A DNA stretch of 64,000 nucleotides, taken from positions 1-64,000 of the forward strand of contig DATJDU010000002.1 in the NCBI GenBank assembly GCA_035497315.1, read 5' to 3'. This DNA is from Andeanibacterium sp035497315 (GTDB lineage: Bacteria > Pseudomonadota > Alphaproteobacteria > Sphingomonadales > Sphingomonadaceae). The first letter of the stretch is position 1. Every line of letters begins with the position of its first letter. The translations under genes were made by a program, and so were the position numbers. Positions 8,700 to 15,650 of this stretch are shown piece by piece. The notes beneath the pieces were generated by a model that saw only the letters and a program-made list of their open reading frames with translations, made no database searches and was not told the origin of the DNA.

Positions 8700-8716
8700 C
8701 CTGCAAGGAACGAAGC

Positions 8717-9331
8717 GTGAAAGCTGAACAGGACGCGATCCCCGAAACCGATCCCTTCGCGCTCTTCGATGTCTGGTATGCCGATGCGCGGGCCAGCGAG
8801 CCCAATGATTCGAATGCCATGGCGCTCGCTACGGCCACGCCCGAAGGCGTGCCTTCGGTGCGCATGGTGCTGCTGAAGGGTTGGGGCGCCGATCTGGGCG
8901 GTTTCGTATTCTACACCAATACGCAAAGCCGCAAGGGCGGGGAAATCCTCGCCAATCCGGTGGCGGCCCTGTTGTTCCACTGGAAAAGCCTGCGGCGCCA
9001 GATCCGCATCGAAGGCCCGCTCACCCAAGTGAGCGCCCGCATGGCCGACGATTATTTCCATTCGCGTCCGCGCGTCTCGCAGATCGGTTCGGCCGCGTCG
9101 GACCAATCGCGTCCGCTGGATGCGCGCACGACCTATCTGTCGAGAGTGGAGGAAATGTCCGCGCTCTATCCCGAAGGCACGGAAATCCCGCGCCCGCCGC
9201 ACTGGACCGGCTTCCTGCTGAAGCCGCGCGCGATTGAATTCTGGATCGACCGGCCCAACCGGCTCCACGAACGCCGCCGTTTCGTCCATGCCGAAGATGG
9301 CGGCTGGTCAAGCAGCCTGCTTTACCCGTGA
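8717..9331 (+). CDS. pdxH: Pyridoxamine 5'-phosphate oxidase
   Basis: FMN-dependent oxidase forming pyridoxal 5'-phosphate from PNP or PMP. 204 residues from the GTG at 8717 (AAGGA about 8 bases upstream); the frame is open upstream to 8627, but that stretch holds hairpins and does not look coding. Family signatures: MALATATPEGVPSVRMVLLKG, FYTNTQSRKGGEI, FHWKSLRRQIRIEG, SRPRVSQIGSAASDQSRPL and the C-terminal ERRRFVHAEDGGWSSSLLYP, which contributes the FMN/PLP pocket. The last codon is YP where many homologues end AP. The stop overlaps the next gene's GTG (GTGA). Confidence 0.95.
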   Translation: MKAEQDAIPETDPFALFDVWYADARASEPNDSNAMALATATPEGVPSVRMVLLKGWGADLGGFVFYTNTQSRKGGEILANPVAALLFHWKSLRRQIRIEGPLTQVSARMADDYFHSRPRVSQIGSAASDQSRPLDARTTYLSRVEEMSALYPEGTEIPRPPHWTGFLLKPRAIEFWIDRPNRLHERRRFVHAEDGGWSSSLLYP

Positions 9332-10272
9332 CCGGCTATACCCCCGCCCATGCGAAGCTGACCCGCAGCGCGGCCTATGCCTCGATCGGCGTGGCTTTGC
9401 TGCTGGTGCTGCTGAAGGTCTGGGCCACGGTGTTGACCGGCTCGACGGCCATGCTGGGCAGTCTTGCGGACACCACACTGGACCTGATCGCCAGCATTGC
9501 GACCCTGGCCGGCGTGTGGATCGCGGCCATGCCGGCGGATGAGGATCACCGCTTCGGCCACGGCAAGGCAGAGGCTTTGGCGGCGATGTTGCAGGTGGTG
9601 CTGATCGCATTGTCGGCAGCAGGTATCCTGTTTCGTGCAATCGGGCAGTTTCTCGCCGGCGCGCGCACCGAAGCGGCGGAGGAGGGGATTGCCGTCTCGC
9701 TTGTCGCCATGGTGGCAACCTTTGCCCTGCTCGGCTGGCAACGGCACGTGATTCGGGTAACTGGCAGCATCGCGATTTCAACCGATCACCTGCATTACAA
9801 GTCGGACCTCGTGCTCAACCTTGCGGTAATCGCCGCGCTGGCGCTCGATCATTTCGCCCGGATCAAGGGGGCGGACGCGCTGTTCGGGATCGCCATCGCC
9901 CTGTGGCTCGCCTGGGGTGCGTGGCGCGCCTCGACCGAGGCAATAGATCAGATCATGGATCGTGAATGGCCCGAATGGCGACGCCAGGAATTCCTGGCCG
10001 TCGTCGCGCGCAATCCGGCGCTGCGCGGGGTGCACGATCTGCGCACCCGCACCAGCGGGGCGCATGATTTCGCCCAGTTCCATGCCTCGGTCGATCCGAT
10101 GATGACCGTTGCCGAAGCCCATAGGGTGATGGACGAGATCGAGGAAGAGCTGGAGCGGGCCTTTCCCGGTGTCGAGGTGCTGATCCATCCCGACCCGGAA
10201 GGGTTGATGAATGAAGAGGGCGCGGCGGCAAAGGAATTGCTACCCGAACTGGGCGAGCGCGACGAAGGCTGA
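9328..10272 (+). CDS. Cation diffusion facilitator (CDF) metal exporter
   Basis: 314-residue inner-membrane antiporter expected to export Zn2+, Fe2+ or similar ions. Six transmembrane segments span residues about 12-200. Metal site residues are visible in the second helix (SLADTTLDL), the HRFGHGKAEA signature follows, and the fifth helix carries STDHLHYKSDLVLN, giving the D/D and H/D ligands of FieF-like members. A cytoplasmic C-terminal domain (from about 210) has the RTSGAHDFAQFHASVD strand and EEELERAFPGVEVLIHPDP. It starts with GTG overlapping the pdxH stop. Confidence 0.93.
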   Translation: MTGYTPAHAKLTRSAAYASIGVALLLVLLKVWATVLTGSTAMLGSLADTTLDLIASIATLAGVWIAAMPADEDHRFGHGKAEALAAMLQVVLIALSAAGILFRAIGQFLAGARTEAAEEGIAVSLVAMVATFALLGWQRHVIRVTGSIAISTDHLHYKSDLVLNLAVIAALALDHFARIKGADALFGIAIALWLAWGAWRASTEAIDQIMDREWPEWRRQEFLAVVARNPALRGVHDLRTRTSGAHDFAQFHASVDPMMTVAEAHRVMDEIEEELERAFPGVEVLIHPDPEGLMNEEGAAAKELLPELGERDEG

Positions 10273-10279
10273 GCGGGAG

Positions 10280-11425
10280 CTATTTGCGGATCGGGAAGAG
10301 CGCCACCACATCGCCCAGTGCGGCAACCAGTGGATCGCGAATCGTATCGTCCGTTTTGCCCAGCCTCACCACGGTCAGACCCTGACTGGGTGAGACCATT
10401 ACATATTGTCCGAGATGGCCGACCATGGAGAACAGGTCGGCGGGCCCGCGATCGGCGAACAGCACGTTGCGATCCGTGCCGGAAGGGCGGTTGAGCCAGA
10501 TCTGTGCGCCATAGTCGGGCGAGCGAGGGCTGGGCGTGATCATGAAGGATATCCAGCTCTTGGGTACCAGCTGCGCGCCTTTCACCGCACCTTCATGGCG
10601 CAGGAATTCCCCGAAACGCGCCCAGTCGCGCGCAGTGCCGTGGATCAGGCTGCCGCCGATCAGTGTACCCGCCCGGTCATATTCCGGTACCATCGAATAC
10701 ATGCCCAGCGGCACGAAGATGCGGGCCTTGAGATACTCGTCCACCGCCTTGCGCCGCATTTCGGGATCGGCACTGTCGGTCAGTACCCTAGCGGCGATAT
10801 CGGCTAGGATAACCGTGGTGTTGGTGGAATATTCGAATCTCGATCCGGGTTTCGCCTCCAGGGGCTGGGCCTCTGCCCAGGCTGCCATGTCATCGCGGCC
10901 CTGGAGGAACAGCATCTTCACTGTGTCGGCCTCCTGGGCGGGTTCGGTCGATTCGGTGTGGCGCAATCCGCTGCGCATCTGCAGCAGCTGGCGCAGGGTG
11001 ATTTCCCCGCGCGGATCGCCCGTGCGCCGCCAGTTGGGGATTGGCGGGGTCTCGTCCAGTTGCAGCTTGCCGTCGGCCACCAGCATCCCGATCATCACGC
11101 CGGTAATGGTCTTGGCCATCGACCAGCTGATGAAGCGCGTTTCCTCGCCATAGCCCGGGGCATAACGCTCGGCCACGGTCTGGCCATTGTGCATTACAAG
11201 CACGGCGCGCGTTTCGCCCATGCCCTGGCCGATAAACAGACGATCGATCCGCCGGGCGAGGTCCTCGCGCGGGGCGCCCGGATCCGCGACTACGGCGTCC
11301 AGCGCACCTTCGCTCAGCGGAGGAGGTGCGCCAGCCTCGTCAGTCCCGCCGCCACATGCTGCCAGTGCCAGCAGCGGGGCTGGCAGCAGGGCGAGCGAGG
11401 CGATAGAGAGGAGCGGCCGCTTCAT
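10280..11425 (-). CDS. Serine hydrolase, class C beta-lactamase fold, putative lipoprotein
   Basis: 381 residues. The N-terminus is a lipoprotein signal (MKRPLLSIASLA, lipobox LALAAC). The beta-lactamase-like fold is shown by the nucleophile motif SMAK (in FISWSMAKTITG), the tyrosine motif YSTN, and the third element HLG (in VGHLGQYV). Proteins of this group hydrolyse esters, D-peptides or 6-aminohexanoate oligomers more often than antibiotics, so resistance should not be assumed. A small membrane-anchored protein gene is divergent only 32 bp away. The convergent partner on the right side is the CDF gene, 7 bp from this stop. Confidence 0.9.
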   Translation of the reverse strand: MKRPLLSIASLALLPAPLLALAACGGGTDEAGAPPPLSEGALDAVVADPGAPREDLARRIDRLFIGQGMGETRAVLVMHNGQTVAERYAPGYGEETRFISWSMAKTITGVMIGMLVADGKLQLDETPPIPNWRRTGDPRGEITLRQLLQMRSGLRHTESTEPAQEADTVKMLFLQGRDDMAAWAEAQPLEAKPGSRFEYSTNTTVILADIAARVLTDSADPEMRRKAVDEYLKARIFVPLGMYSMVPEYDRAGTLIGGSLIHGTARDWARFGEFLRHEGAVKGAQLVPKSWISFMITPSPRSPDYGAQIWLNRPSGTDRNVLFADRGPADLFSMVGHLGQYVMVSPSQGLTVVRLGKTDDTIRDPLVAALGDVVALFPIRK

Positions 11426-11457
11426 GGCGTGTGCTTCTCTCGGTCAGTTGGGGATCA

Positions 11458-11829
11458 ATGGCAACCGCAAAACCCGCCCGCAAGACTATGGCCAGGAACC
11501 CCGCCGCAGGGCGCCGGCTCCGCTGGCCGCGCATCGTGCTTGGTCTGGGGCTGATAGCGGCGTTGGTGGCCTGGTTCTATCGCGATAGCGTGATGGCCCA
11601 GGCAACGGCAGGAACTGCCTATGGTGCGCGGGTGGCCTGTTCTTGCCGCTTTATCGGCGGGCGCGAGCTGAGCGATTGCGAGAAGGATTTCGAACCTGGC
11701 ATGGGCCTGGTCTCGCTGAGCGAGGACGAAGCGGCGAAGAGTGTTACCGCCAGCGTGCCGCTACTCGCCAGCCAGACCGCCACCTATCGCGAAGGTTATG
11801 GCTGCGTGCTGGAGAAGTGGGACCGGTGA
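11458..11829 (+). CDS. Small membrane-anchored protein with Cys-rich extracytoplasmic module
   Basis: 123 residues from the ATG at 11458; starts at 11431 or 11488 cannot be excluded. A basic N-terminus (KPARKTMARNPAAGRRLR) leads into one hydrophobic helix (IVLGLGLIAALVAWF, about residues 25-40), so the rest should be periplasmic. The outer module carries CSC, DC and GC (ACSCRFIGGRELSDC ... YREGYGCVLEKW). From memory, a similar stretch (CS-x-x-F/I-GR ... VTAS ... YREGLGC) stands at the N-terminus of some serine hydrolases related to 6-aminohexanoate dimer hydrolase. The neighbour on the other strand is a serine hydrolase without that stretch. That relation is inference. Confidence 0.7.
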   Translation: MATAKPARKTMARNPAAGRRLRWPRIVLGLGLIAALVAWFYRDSVMAQATAGTAYGARVACSCRFIGGRELSDCEKDFEPGMGLVSLSEDEAAKSVTASVPLLASQTATYREGYGCVLEKWDR

Positions 11830-11836
11830 TGCGGCC

Positions 11837-12988
11837 TCAGGCCGGTTCGGTCCCGTCGATCCAGCCGCCGCCCACTACCCTGTCCCCGGCATAGATCACT
11901 GCCGCCTGACCAGGGGCCACACCATATTCCGGCTGGGCGAAGCGCAGGACCGCGCTTTTTCCGTCTCCTAGCTGGCCTTCCAGCACCACCGGCACTGGCT
12001 TTGCCAGCGAACGGACCTTTGCCGTCAGTGGGGTATCCGGAAGGGGGCCGATGCGATTGGTCTCCACGATCCGCGCGGCAGCGGTGGCCAGCAGGCGCTT
12101 CGGCCCCACCAATACGCGGGCGTTTTCGGCATCAAGCGATATGACATAGAGCGGTTCGGGCTGGCCGCCGATCTCCAGCCCCCGGCGCTGGCCCACGGTG
12201 AAGTGGATCACGCCGGCATGGGTGCCCAGTTCCTCGCCCGTCTCTGCATGGACGATCGCGCCCGGCCGCGCGCCTTGCGGGCGCAGCGAACGCACGATCC
12301 TGGCATAGTCCCCATCGGGCACGAAGCAGATGTCCTGGCTGTCGGGCTTGTCGGCCACCAGTAGCCCGGCCTGCGCGGCGATGGCGCGCACATCCTGCTT
12401 GGGCAGCCCGCCCAGCGGGAAGCGGAGGAAGGCGAGTTGTTCTTCCGTAGTGCCGTAAAGGAAATAGGACTGGTCGCGCGCCGGGTCGAGCGCGCGGTGC
12501 AGTTCCGGCCCGGCCGGGCCCTCGACGCGGCGTACATAGTGGCCGGTCGCCAGGCAATCGGCGCCCAGTTCCTTTGCCATGCGCAGAAGATCGGTGAACT
12601 TGGGGCCCATATTGCAACGGATGCAGGGCACCGGTGTGCGGCCAACAAGATAATCGTCGGCGAACCGCTCCACCACATCTTCGCGGAAGGAGCTTTCATG
12701 GTCGAATACATAGTGGGCGATGCCCAGCCGGTCGGCTACCTGGCGCGCGTCGCGTATATCGTCGCCCGCGCAGCATGCGCCCTTGCGGCCCGTGGCTGCG
12801 CCGTAATCGTAAAGCTGCAGGGTGATGCCGACGACTTCCGCTCCGCTGCTTGCGGCAAGCGCGGCCACAACCGACGAATCCACCCCGCCCGACATGGCCA
12901 CCACGATGCGGCACTCGGCTGCCGGACGCAGCAAGTCGAACAGGTCGGCTGGGTCGAAACCCAGATCAATTGCCGCGCTTACAGACAT
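11837..12988 (-). CDS. mnmA: tRNA-specific 2-thiouridylase
   Basis: Adenylates and thiolates U34 of tRNA-Lys, -Glu and -Gln. 383 residues when started at the ATG at 12988; a start 45 bases further up is also open. PP-loop AMSGGVDSSVVAALA lies near residue 30. The two catalytic cysteines are in PCIRCN and SQDICFVPDG. GHYVRR and the C-terminal beta-barrel with HFTVGQRRGLEIGG fit the family. It is convergent with the small membrane-anchored gene (7 bp gap) and divergent from the sciP operon. Confidence 0.96.
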   Translation of the reverse strand: MSVSAAIDLGFDPADLFDLLRPAAECRIVVAMSGGVDSSVVAALAASSGAEVVGITLQLYDYGAATGRKGACCAGDDIRDARQVADRLGIAHYVFDHESSFREDVVERFADDYLVGRTPVPCIRCNMGPKFTDLLRMAKELGADCLATGHYVRRVEGPAGPELHRALDPARDQSYFLYGTTEEQLAFLRFPLGGLPKQDVRAIAAQAGLLVADKPDSQDICFVPDGDYARIVRSLRPQGARPGAIVHAETGEELGTHAGVIHFTVGQRRGLEIGGQPEPLYVISLDAENARVLVGPKRLLATAAARIVETNRIGPLPDTPLTAKVRSLAKPVPVVLEGQLGDGKSAVLRFAQPEYGVAPGQAAVIYAGDRVVGGGWIDGTEPA

Positions 12989-13043
12989 GGTGCGGCACAT
13001 ACACGCGCGCGCGCCGCAGGCAAAGCGTGGCAATTGAACGTCC

Positions 13044-13055
13044 GGTTGATCAACC
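13044..13055. promoter_or_regulatory. Perfect 12-bp palindrome GGTTGATCAACC between mnmA and the sciP operon
   Basis: A perfect palindrome placed 60 bp before the first start of the sciP operon and 55 bp before the mnmA start chosen here. TTGAAC at 13034-13039 precedes it, with a poor -10 candidate (TAACGG) 17 bases further on, so the palindrome would sit inside the promoter spacer. It could be an operator for either divergent gene. No regulator is known. Confidence 0.3.
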
Positions 13056-13115
13056 CTAACGGGCAGTAAACTCCGGCTTTACCCGATCTTGACGAGACGG
13101 TGCGTAAGAGGGGGC

Positions 13116-13433
13116 ATGTACGAAACGAACATTGTCCGTTCCGGTGGAGAATCGCCTGTGCCTGATGGGGCACGCGGTGGCGGGGAACTACGCCGGCTGA
13201 GTTGGCGCGAACTCGCTGCCCGCCTCGCCTCGGCCCAGGATTTTCGCCGCCTTGCGACCGGCCGAAATCATTTCGCTGGTGGCAGCTTCAATTATGCCCT
13301 GGCCTGTCATCTGGCGGCGCTGGATGATGGCAAACCAGACATTAACCCTATTGCTTTAGCCAATGGCAAAATCGCTGATGGCAAGGATTATGCCGTTACG
13401 AGCGAAAAGACGCGCGGCGATCGAGGAAGGTGA
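13116..13433 (+). CDS. Uncharacterised small protein, coupled to sciP
   Basis: 105 residues from the ATG at 13116, which has AAGAGGGGG just upstream; an earlier start at 13089 has none. Not recognised. The middle part (LRRLSWRELAARLASAQDFRRLA) is a likely amphipathic helix, followed by NHFAGGSFNYALACHLAAL. No signal peptide or membrane segment is seen. Its TGA overlaps the sciP ATG (TGATG), and GAGGAAGG at the end of the gene serves as the sciP ribosome binding site, so expression of the two is coupled. It could be a cell-cycle-linked partner of SciP, but that rests only on position. Confidence 0.65.
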   Translation: MYETNIVRSGGESPVPDGARGGGELRRLSWRELAARLASAQDFRRLATGRNHFAGGSFNYALACHLAALDDGKPDINPIALANGKIADGKDYAVTSEKTRGDRGR

Positions 13434-13732
13434 TGATCGAGAACCAGAAAATCCGTCCTGCGCAGGTGATCGGTCCGCTTGGCGAACCGCTGGCGCTATC
13501 CGACCTGCCGCCACCCGATACAAAGCGTTGGGTGGTGCGCCGCAAGGCGGAGGTCGTTGCTGCCGTGAATGGCGGCCTCCTGACGATTGACGAAGTGCTA
13601 GACCGTTATGGCCTGACGCTGGAGGAATTCGCTTCCTGGCAGCGCGCAGTCGACCGTTCGGGGATGCAGGGCCTGCGTGTCACTCGTATCCAGCACTATC
13701 GCGACCTTTATGAACGTCAGCTCAAATATTGA
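13433..13732 (+). CDS. sciP: SciP / DUF1153 family regulator
   Basis: 99-residue helical DNA-binding type protein. The core DLPPPDTKRWVVRRKAEVV, NGGLLTIDEVLDRYGLTLEEF, SWQRAVDRSGMQGLRVTRIQ resembles Caulobacter SciP, the small CtrA inhibitory protein, almost motif for motif, including the helix-turn-helix region. In Caulobacter SciP accumulates in late S phase and G1 and blocks activation of CtrA-dependent promoters. Start at 13433 is preferred over GTG 13430 because of its overlap with the upstream TGA and the spacing to GAGGAAGG. It is followed by a strong terminator. Confidence 0.9.
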   Translation: MIENQKIRPAQVIGPLGEPLALSDLPPPDTKRWVVRRKAEVVAAVNGGLLTIDEVLDRYGLTLEEFASWQRAVDRSGMQGLRVTRIQHYRDLYERQLKY

Positions 13733-13758
13733 ATTCTTGCAGCGCGTGAATGATTGGG

Positions 13759-13786
13759 AAAGGGCCGGATTTTCCGGCCCTTTTTC
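13759..13786 (+). terminator. Rho-independent terminator after sciP
   Basis: AGGGCCGGA (13761-13769) pairs perfectly with TCCGGCCCT (13773-13781) around a three-base loop and is followed by a T run. It lies about 30 bp after the sciP stop and closes the two-gene operon. Confidence 0.9.
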
Positions 13787-13910
13787 GTTCGTCCGCCCGC
13801 CACGCGCGCCGGGCCGATGTTCTGGCCTGCCTATCGAGCCGGGATTGCTGTAGCTTCTCATTCAGAGCCTCCGGGAAAAGGCGGCAAAAAATAAAGGCAG
13901 GAGAAGTTTT

Positions 13911-14177
13911 ATGGGCCTAATCGTTGCACTCATCGTTGGTGGTGTTGCTGGCTGGCTGGCGAGTATGTTGATGAATCGCGACGCCTCGATGGGCGTTATC
14001 TGGAACATCGTTGTCGGTTGCGTTGGATCGGTCGTGGGCAATGCCGTCGCCGGGCCACTGCTGGGAGTACAAGGGACGGTGAAGTCCTTTTCGCTTACGG
14101 GTTTGCTGATCGCCGTGCTTGGTGCGGTGATCCTGCTGGCCATCGTCAATCTCGTGCAACGTGGGCGCGTTCGCTAA
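13911..14177 (+). CDS. GlsB/YeaQ/YmgE family stress-response membrane protein
   Basis: 88-residue, very hydrophobic protein with three membrane helices (about 2-19, 28-48 and 63-82), rich in Gly and Val. The N-terminal GLIVALIVGGVAGWLASMLM and the GNIVVG-like IVVGCVGSVVGNAVAGPLLG segment are typical of the family of transglycosylase-associated proteins. These are induced by stress in several bacteria, but their molecular role is not settled. AGGAGAAG lies at the right distance before the ATG. It is a single-gene unit. Confidence 0.88.
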   Translation: MGLIVALIVGGVAGWLASMLMNRDASMGVIWNIVVGCVGSVVGNAVAGPLLGVQGTVKSFSLTGLLIAVLGAVILLAIVNLVQRGRVR

Positions 14178-14255
14178 TCGCGTCACTTTTGCCCTTTCGC
14201 ATCCGGGGTCAGGAACGCCTTGCCGCCAAGGCAGTTTTGACCCTGGGTGCGTGAA

Positions 14256-14333
14256 ATGCCCTTCGTCGGGCATGAATGGCAGTCGGCAGAGGGCCGATTG
14301 TCACCGCATCCGTACAGGTCTATTGGCCAATAG
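14256..14333. promoter_or_regulatory. Putative regulatory region of the RND efflux operon, with palindrome CTATTGGCCAATAG
   Basis: The 269-bp gap before the efflux operon holds a hairpin ATGCCC-TTCGTC-GGGCAT (14256-14273), then TTGTCA (14298-14303, -35-like), then a perfect 14-bp palindrome CTATTGGCCAATAG at 14320-14333, which covers the place of the -10 element. RND operons are often controlled by TetR-type repressors binding such dyads, but no regulator gene is adjacent. Promoter assignment is inference. Confidence 0.4.
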
Positions 14334-14446
14334 GTAATGCTGTCTGGCTTGCGCCGGGTGGGTTAGGGCTATAATACACCTTGCCGGCTCGCGGAAGTTC
14401 CGTGGGGGAATTTGGGGGCAGGGATTTCAGGCACTTGGCGGATAAG

Positions 14447-15637
14447 ATGAACTACGAAACCACTGTCGATGCCAGCAGCGCGCCCCTTGCGGGCGACGAT
14501 CATCTTGCGGGGGCAGGACAGGAAGAAGCTGCGCGTCGCAGGAAGTTGATCATCCTCGCGGTGGTCGCGGTTCTCGCGGTGATTATTGCTGCCGTTCTGC
14601 TGACCAGGGGCGGCGCAAGCGATGCGTCCGCCGGGCAGCAGAATGCACAGGCACCGGCAGTTTCGGTGATCGCTCCAGGCAGGGCGAGCATTCATGGTAC
14701 GATCCAGGCCACTGGTTCGCTGGCCGCTCGCCGTGAAATGCCGGTGGGCGTGGTGGGCGAGGGCGGGCGTGTCGTCTCCGTGCCGGTCGAGGCCGGGCAG
14801 TGGGTGCGTGCAGGCCAGATTCTGGCTGTGATCGACCGTTCGGTGCAGACCCAGCAGACAGCGAGCAGCGCGGCGAATATCGAAGTCGCCAGGGCCGATG
14901 CCCGCCTGGCGCAGTCCAATCTCGATCGTGCGCTGCAATTGGTGGATCGCGGTTTCATCTCCAAAGCCGATGTCGATCGCCTTACTGCCACGCGCGATGC
15001 GGCTGTGGCGCGAGTGCGAGTGGCCGAGGCCCAATATGGCGAACGCAATGCGCGCAACGCCCAGCTTAACATCGTCGCTCCGGCGGCCGGTCTGCTGTTG
15101 AAGCGCAATGTCGAGCCAGGCCAGGTCGTCAGCACCGGTTCGGGCACCTTGTTCAGTATCGCCAAGGATGGCGAGTTCGAACTGCTTGCCTTGGTTGGAG
15201 AGACCGAACTGGCGAAGATCACCACTGGAGTGACTGCGCAAGTGGTTCCGGTGGGCACAGACAGGGTGTTCAATGGCCAAGTGTGGCAGGTCGCGCCCGT
15301 AATTAACGAGCAGAACCGCCAGGGCACTGCTCGCATCGCGCTCAGCTATGCACCCGAACTGCGCCCGGGTGGCTTTGCCACCGCCACGATCAACAGCGGT
15401 TCGGTGGTGGCGCCCATGCTGCCCGAATCGGCAATCCTGAACGATAGCCAGGGCAGTTATGTCTATATCGTCGGCAAGGGTAACAAGGTTGAGCGTCGGT
15501 CGGTCAAGGCCGGCCTTGTGACCGAAAACGGACTTGCCATCATCGAAGGGCTCGACGGTTCCGAAAAAGTCGTGCTGCGCGCTGGCGGTTTCCTCGCTCC
15601 GGGCGATGAAGTCAGGCCGCGCGTCGTGAAGAAATAG
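14447..15637 (+). CDS. RND efflux periplasmic adaptor (membrane fusion) protein
   Basis: 396 residues from the ATG at 14447. One N-terminal membrane anchor (LIILAVVAVLAVIIAAVLL, about 26-45) precedes the periplasmic part. The lipoyl half-motifs (VGVVGEGGRVVSVPVEAGQWV and NIVAPAAGLLLKRNVEPGQVV) flank an alpha-helical hairpin (about 140-205) with heptad-like Ala/Arg/Gln repeats. Beta-barrel and membrane-proximal domains follow (VVPVGTDRVFNGQVWQVAPVI; SYVYIVGKGNKVERRSVKAG). It links the inner-membrane pump encoded next to an outer-membrane TolC-type channel, which is not encoded here. Confidence 0.93.
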   Translation: MNYETTVDASSAPLAGDDHLAGAGQEEAARRRKLIILAVVAVLAVIIAAVLLTRGGASDASAGQQNAQAPAVSVIAPGRASIHGTIQATGSLAARREMPVGVVGEGGRVVSVPVEAGQWVRAGQILAVIDRSVQTQQTASSAANIEVARADARLAQSNLDRALQLVDRGFISKADVDRLTATRDAAVARVRVAEAQYGERNARNAQLNIVAPAAGLLLKRNVEPGQVVSTGSGTLFSIAKDGEFELLALVGETELAKITTGVTAQVVPVGTDRVFNGQVWQVAPVINEQNRQGTARIALSYAPELRPGGFATATINSGSVVAPMLPESAILNDSQGSYVYIVGKGNKVERRSVKAGLVTENGLAIIEGLDGSEKVVLRAGGFLAPGDEVRPRVVKK

Positions 15638-15650
15638 GACGGCTCCGCTC

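Noticed and set aside
10280..11425. Reading the serine hydrolase as an antibiotic-resistance beta-lactamase
   Set aside because: The SxxK, YxN and HxG motifs are shared by many esterases and peptidases of the same fold; nothing indicates AmpC-type activity and no ampR is adjacent.
13335..13360. TTAACC in the gene before sciP as a CtrA site controlling sciP
   Set aside because: The second half at the needed spacing is GCTT, not TTAA, and the position is inside a coding region; too weak.
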